Source: Epiperipatus broadwayi (taxonomy: Eukaryota; Onychophora; Udeonychophora; Euonychophora; Peripatidae). From it: DNA of 64,000 nt. The translations under genes were made by a program, and so were the position numbers. The notes beneath the pieces are model-generated. The model saw only the letters and a program-made list of their open reading frames with translations. It did not search any database and was not told the DNA's origin. The DNA lies in NCBI GenBank assembly GCA_028023455.1, contig JAQFVV010012423.1:7110269-7174268 (forward strand), read 5' to 3'. Shown one piece after another: positions 60,531 through 64,000 of the stretch; position 1 is the stretch's first letter, and each line of letters starts with the position of its first letter.

Positions 60531-61317
60531 ATATTGTATTGATTCTAACTTGCATATTTCTGCTCAAGCGGAAATGTTGAAATACACATAATATATATAG
60601 AACTGAATTACTATTATGGTTCTATTTTATATATATATAGTATATTATTTTGAATTTAAGCCACTCTCGAATTTAAGCTGCAACATGATTTCAAAATTGG
60701 AAAATATATAAAAATAATTTTATATATTTTTATTTATTTAAATAGTTACTAATATAGAACAATCAGCTATCTAATTTATTGTGAATCTTCTTTAGGCATA
60801 CTTTCAGTTTTGACATCTTTACTTTCAGAACTTGAATTCTCATCTTCACTATTCCACTGGCTGCCCGATTTCCAATTTCTTTGGCACACAATAAAGCTTT
60901 TTTTTATAATTCAGCAACATATGTACACCATTTTTCCATCATTAGTGAGTATGGGTAATAAAAAAATCTCAAAAATTAAAATATGGCAAGATATGACATT
61001 ACATAGCTGTAATCAAACAGCAACTGGATTAATTCAATTTCTCCCTGAATAAATTGTTATCAATGATCATAGTACTATGCACATGTATTAAGCATAAAGC
61101 AAAGATCCAATTATTGGGGAGTGTGAGATCAGTAGAAATAAGATATTAAAATAATTCACTTTAAATTTAAGCTGCATCCTAATTTTACAACATCAACATT
61201 TGAATAAAAAGTCAGCTTAAAATCAAAGTGATGTAGTATTAATATTGTATCAATTCTAGTATGTTTCTGTTAAAGCAAAAGTGTTGGAATGCACATAATA
61301 AATGTTGAATTAAATTG
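60531..61317. repeat. Pair of direct repeats bracketing a possible pogo-like remnant
   Basis: 60531-60607 and 61242-61316 are worn direct copies (TATTGTAT...ATTCTA...GTTGAA...CACATAATA). A second pair, AATTTAAGCTGCA, lies at about 60672 and 61166. On the minus strand 60788-60895 reads SEDENSSSESKDVKTESM to a stop, an acidic Ser-rich tail that looks coding. Repeated AATTTAAGCTGC blocks and an acidic C-terminus occur in pogo/Tigger-type elements, but I cannot confirm. The plus ORF 60810-61052 is then a shadow. Confidence 0.3.
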
Positions 61318-61663
61318 ATTATTATTATTATCATCATCATCATTTGTCAAAAGACTTTATATTTCTATACTTGATTACATCAATTGACTTGTCCACATAT
61401 CAAAATTAGTTAAAGAGAGCAAAAAAGAAAAAAACACAGTAGTTAGGGGGAAAATATAGAGCTCAGCATATAGGTCTGAGAAAATAGTATTTATAACAAA
61501 TGATTTCAGTTACAATGAGTTTATTTTATGAAGTCTCTTCTAGATCCATTGCCATGAAGGATTATGGGTATCATGTTAAAGATTCTGACATTATAGTATT
61601 AGTGACAAGGTGCCAATGAAAATATTATAACTTTCTTATCTTTCTCATGCAGCTGTAACTTAC

Positions 61664-61759
61664 TTGAAGAAGTATTAGTATGTCTTTTGAGATTATTGAT
61701 ATACATAAAAATGCATTCAATGAATGACAGTGCTGGTTTGGATGTTAGAGTAATTATCC
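61664..61759 (-). CDS. Probable internal exon of host gene (96 nt)
   Basis: The minus-strand acceptor TTGAATCTTTTGTCAG (complement of 61760-61775) and strong donor CTTCAA then GTAAGTTAC (complement of 61655-61663) flank two leading bases, 31 codons and one trailing base. The peptide contains ITLTSKPALSFIECIFMY and continues INNLKRHTNT. Both splice sites are good. Its trailing phase does not join directly to 36410-36469, so at least one exon of length 3n+1 would be needed between them. It may belong to the same gene as the exons further left; this is inference. Confidence 0.55.
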
Positions 61760-62393
61760 CTGACAAAAGATTCAAAATGATGTTTGCTGTTAATTTTATT
61801 ATTGAATAATATGGGAATCATATCAAAAGCAGTATATATGAAAAAAATGTGTAATTGTATTGCTATTTCTTTATGATATTAAGTACACTGGGAATCTGCA
61901 TTCAAACAGACAATGCCTTTTGAATCTGCAGAAATACTATGGGGAAAATGACTCCAATTTCACAAGAAAATCCAAAATACTTAGGCTGAAGTGACCAAAA
62001 ACTAAATTTATGACTAAGATGTTTGTTGTTAATGTTCAGCATTGGTTTTTCATCATACAGAAGAAGAGAATAAAAGAACAGAATCTTCTAATAGTTGTTA
62101 TTAATTTTTGAAGGAACAAAAATTGAATTTCTAAATAAACAATAATAAATTAGTAGGGACTTGCAATAAGAAATGTTTGGAGATGATCTATCACTTGGAG
62201 ATAGTATTATGGAAAAATAGTATATCACTCTTGTTATGCTTCAAATTTTGAATAAAAATAATTTTGCATAGAAAGATATGCTTTAGGATGTTCTCTATTT
62301 TCAAGTTTATCTTGTATCGATGAATACTTTTGGTGAAAAGATAAAACCAAGCAGGATTGGGCAAAACCCTATAATGTTCTTTAAGGCAACATC

Positions 62394-62394
<1 letters not shown>
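61760..62394. other. No supported gene
   Basis: Intronic sequence. A minus-strand patch at 61890-61945 follows a good acceptor (TTTTCCCCATAG) and reads ISADSKGIVCLNADSQ, but lacks a good donor. Confidence 0.35.
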
Positions 62395-62441
<47 letters not shown>

Positions 62442-62506
62442 ATAGTCCTGACATTTGGTTTATATTTATATATATATATATATATATATAAACCAAATGC
62501 AGGACT
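62395..62506. repeat. Long TA microsatellite with hairpin flank
   Basis: A TA run of about 44 bp (62396-62439) is followed by GGATAGTCCTGACATTTGG, a second TA run (about 62464-62490) and the near-complement CCAAATGCAGGAC, forming a hairpin. The minus ORFs at 62191-62599 owe their Tyr-Ile repeats to these runs and are not genes. Confidence 0.8.
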
Positions 62507-62804
62507 TTTCATGTTAAAATTTAACTTATTTTTGTTTGTGTAATCAGATAATATCTTTAATACAAATGAGATTTGTTTTTTGAAAGAAAAAAAAGACAAC
62601 TGAAATATCTATATAAGTGATACATGAAAAATTTGTCTTTAATAATTTGGATATAAATATCCCCAGTAATTTATTTCCATTTCTTTAATTAAAGAGCTGA
62701 TATAAATAGTAAATGGGAGGATACTTAATGGGAGCCTTATGAAACTGAACCATGAGGTATGAAGGGAGAGGGATTTTTCTTTTAAAGTTACACACACACA
62801 CACA

Positions 62805-62955
62805 CTGGATCAACTGGTGAGTGCTGGTTCTGCACAAAATAAATATGCTGGAGATCATTTATCTTTTTCACATTATGTGGTCATGTGTATCAGTTGTGTA
62901 AGATGGATTGGATAGCTGTGGGGAATTTGAAAATCTGAGTTCAAGTCTCTTATTT
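62805..62955 (+). repeat. Fourth copy of the tRNA-ended dispersed repeat
   Basis: It follows a CA run and reads CTGGATCAACTGGTGAGTGC, then GGAGATCATTTATCTTTTTC, GTGGTCATGTGTATCAGTTG and a tRNA-like end GAGTTCAAGTCTC. It lacks the upstream CATCATCAGATTTTC module, so it is 5'-truncated relative to the 19985 copy. Confidence 0.6.
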
Positions 62956-63180
62956 AAGGGTTTACTACTTTCGTATATTTATACATAATAAAATATTTGT
63001 CAGTACATTTCAATAAATATGGTGGTTTTCTCTATTGTTCTAACAAGCATATCTACTGGAATCAGGTCAAAAGCTAATTTAATTATTTCTTACTGAAATT
63101 ATGATAGTTTTAAAAAGAAAGATAACTTGATCAGTAGACAAAATCATTTAAGCAAGTTGGAGTTTTGATGTCACAAAAAT
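62956..63180. other. Short stretch without features
   Basis: A+T-rich, nothing recognisable. Confidence 0.35.
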
Positions 63181-63994
63181 ATGATTCAATTTTATCTTTG
63201 ATAAGTAATTCTTGTACTTTTATCTCAAGTAGATTCATTGTTATGACTGGAAAGTTTGTTAATGTTGAGAGCTTTGCTTGTTTTTTTCATGAGGAGAACC
63301 ACAGATATTGAATAAAGTTGAATTTTATACATTTCTATAGATAAGAAATAAATTTGAGAGATACAAAGTAGTGAATTGGCTAAAATGTATGTATGCAATA
63401 CATGCAATACCATTTATGCTAGTATGGTAATAATCTGGTAATGAGGCTAGTTTTACAATAAATTTCTGGATGTGGAATTCAGGACAGGTATTAAATATTT
63501 ATGTTTTCTGAAACTTGTTCTTAAAGTACATGTAGATAGCTCTAACATGTATTCACTATTAATGATTTCTTCTTGTGTTTTGAGAGCAATTGTGCCATAA
63601 ATTAAATGGAGATGACAAAGACTGATCAAATATAGCACCTTTACCAATAATGAGGGTTGCTTGAGAATACTCTCTTCTTTAATTGCTAAGTATTCTTTAT
63701 TAAGTGAATCACTGATTAGAAGCTTTAAAAATTTATCTTGCATATTTTATCCATAAAACATAAAAGCCAAAATGGTGAGGTGATTGTCTTAGTAATATTG
63801 TTAATAGTATGAGATACAATATTTACAAATGTAATCTCAAAGATGGCAGTTTGTATACAATTAAAAATATATATGTATCTGAGAAAAGAAAAGTCTATGG
63901 TATGAGCTAAAATGAGCTCTCTGATGTCTCCTCCAGTAAAGATTATGGTTTTATTAGTAAAAATTGTGATTTTAGGATACCATAAGCACTGCAT
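63181..63994 (-). pseudogene. Long coding-like region of unknown identity, with one frame slip and several stops
   Basis: Three consecutive minus-strand frames nearly tile this stretch. 63725-63994 (89 codons) includes FTGGDIRELILAHTIDFSFL and TITSPFWLLCFMDKI. 63453-63743 (96 codons, shifted by one frame) includes LAIKEESILKQPSLLVKVLY and TCTLRTSFRKHKYLIPVL. 63225-63413 (62 codons) is in the same frame as the second. They are Leu/Ile-rich and helical. About 270 codons with few breaks is unusual here. It could be a decayed exon-rich part of the minus-strand host gene, an intronless pseudogene, or a mobile-element protein. Good splice sites are not evident except an acceptor near 63885 (TTTTCTTTTCTCAG). 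It runs to the window edge. Confidence 0.35.
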
Positions 63995-64000
63995 GGTCTG

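Noticed and set aside
62191-62599. Minus-strand ORFs with Tyr-Ile repeats
   Set aside because: The repeats are translations of TA microsatellites.
1-64000. CRISPR array, rRNA, prophage, operon or bacterial gene cluster
   Set aside because: No regularly spaced repeats with unique spacers, no rRNA-like blocks, no long dense coding; repeats and splice sites point to an animal nuclear genome.

Overview
The window is very A+T-rich (my estimate is roughly three quarters A+T) and reads as a gene-poor, repeat-loaded stretch of an animal nuclear genome, most likely an invertebrate. Decayed non-LTR retrotransposons of several clades, a Penelope-like GIY-YIG remnant, hAT elements with 8-bp target duplications, a Tc1/mariner scrap, many fold-back elements and scattered tRNA-like bodies all point to a metazoan. 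I cannot name the species. There are no operons, ribosomal RNA genes, CRISPR arrays or phage genes.

The main non-repeat content is a set of short spliced exons on the minus strand, which look like one host gene whose introns fill most of the window. In transcription order the exons I can support are 61664-61759, possibly 36410-36469, 30720-30845, 24964-25068, 24161-24277, 4685-4725 and 1-249 (running off the left edge). Each has splice-like borders, and from 30845 down to 1 every junction keeps a single frame. The protein is not recognised; it looks helical. Exon 24964-25068 carries an in-frame TAA at 24987-24989, so this copy may be a pseudogene, a null allele or a sequence error. A further coding-like minus-strand stretch at 63181-63994, with a frame slip and stops, may be an upstream part of the same gene or a separate pseudogene.

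Region by region: 1-6364 is mostly featureless intron with two exons and a hAT end. 6365-7543 is a hAT element with a nested fold-back. 8431-8947 is an inverted pair of a tRNA-ended repeat, with other copies at 19985, 31351 and 62805. 16115-18408 is a decayed LINE. 21127-21304 and 29052-29423 are fold-backs. 31620-32255 is a LINE 3' end with a 160-bp triplication. 33804-35540 holds TIR hairpins and a Penelope-like remnant. 37722-38785 holds two fold-backs and a tandem duplication. 43180-44640 holds a LINE tail, an LTR-like repeat, a mariner scrap and a tRNA-like body. 46550-48340 is a Jockey-type LINE remnant. 49469-50720 is a fold-back beside a LINE remnant. 51481-52473 is a near-perfect long palindrome. 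53463-53878 is a 400-bp hAT MITE with perfect target duplication. 56600-60450 is a tail-to-tail pair of LINE copies, one split by an LTR-like insertion.

The picture is a large host gene, or gene relic, whose introns have been a landing ground for repeats. Nearly all clear protein similarity outside the host exons comes from dead retroelements. Identity calls are by eye from motifs; no search was possible.
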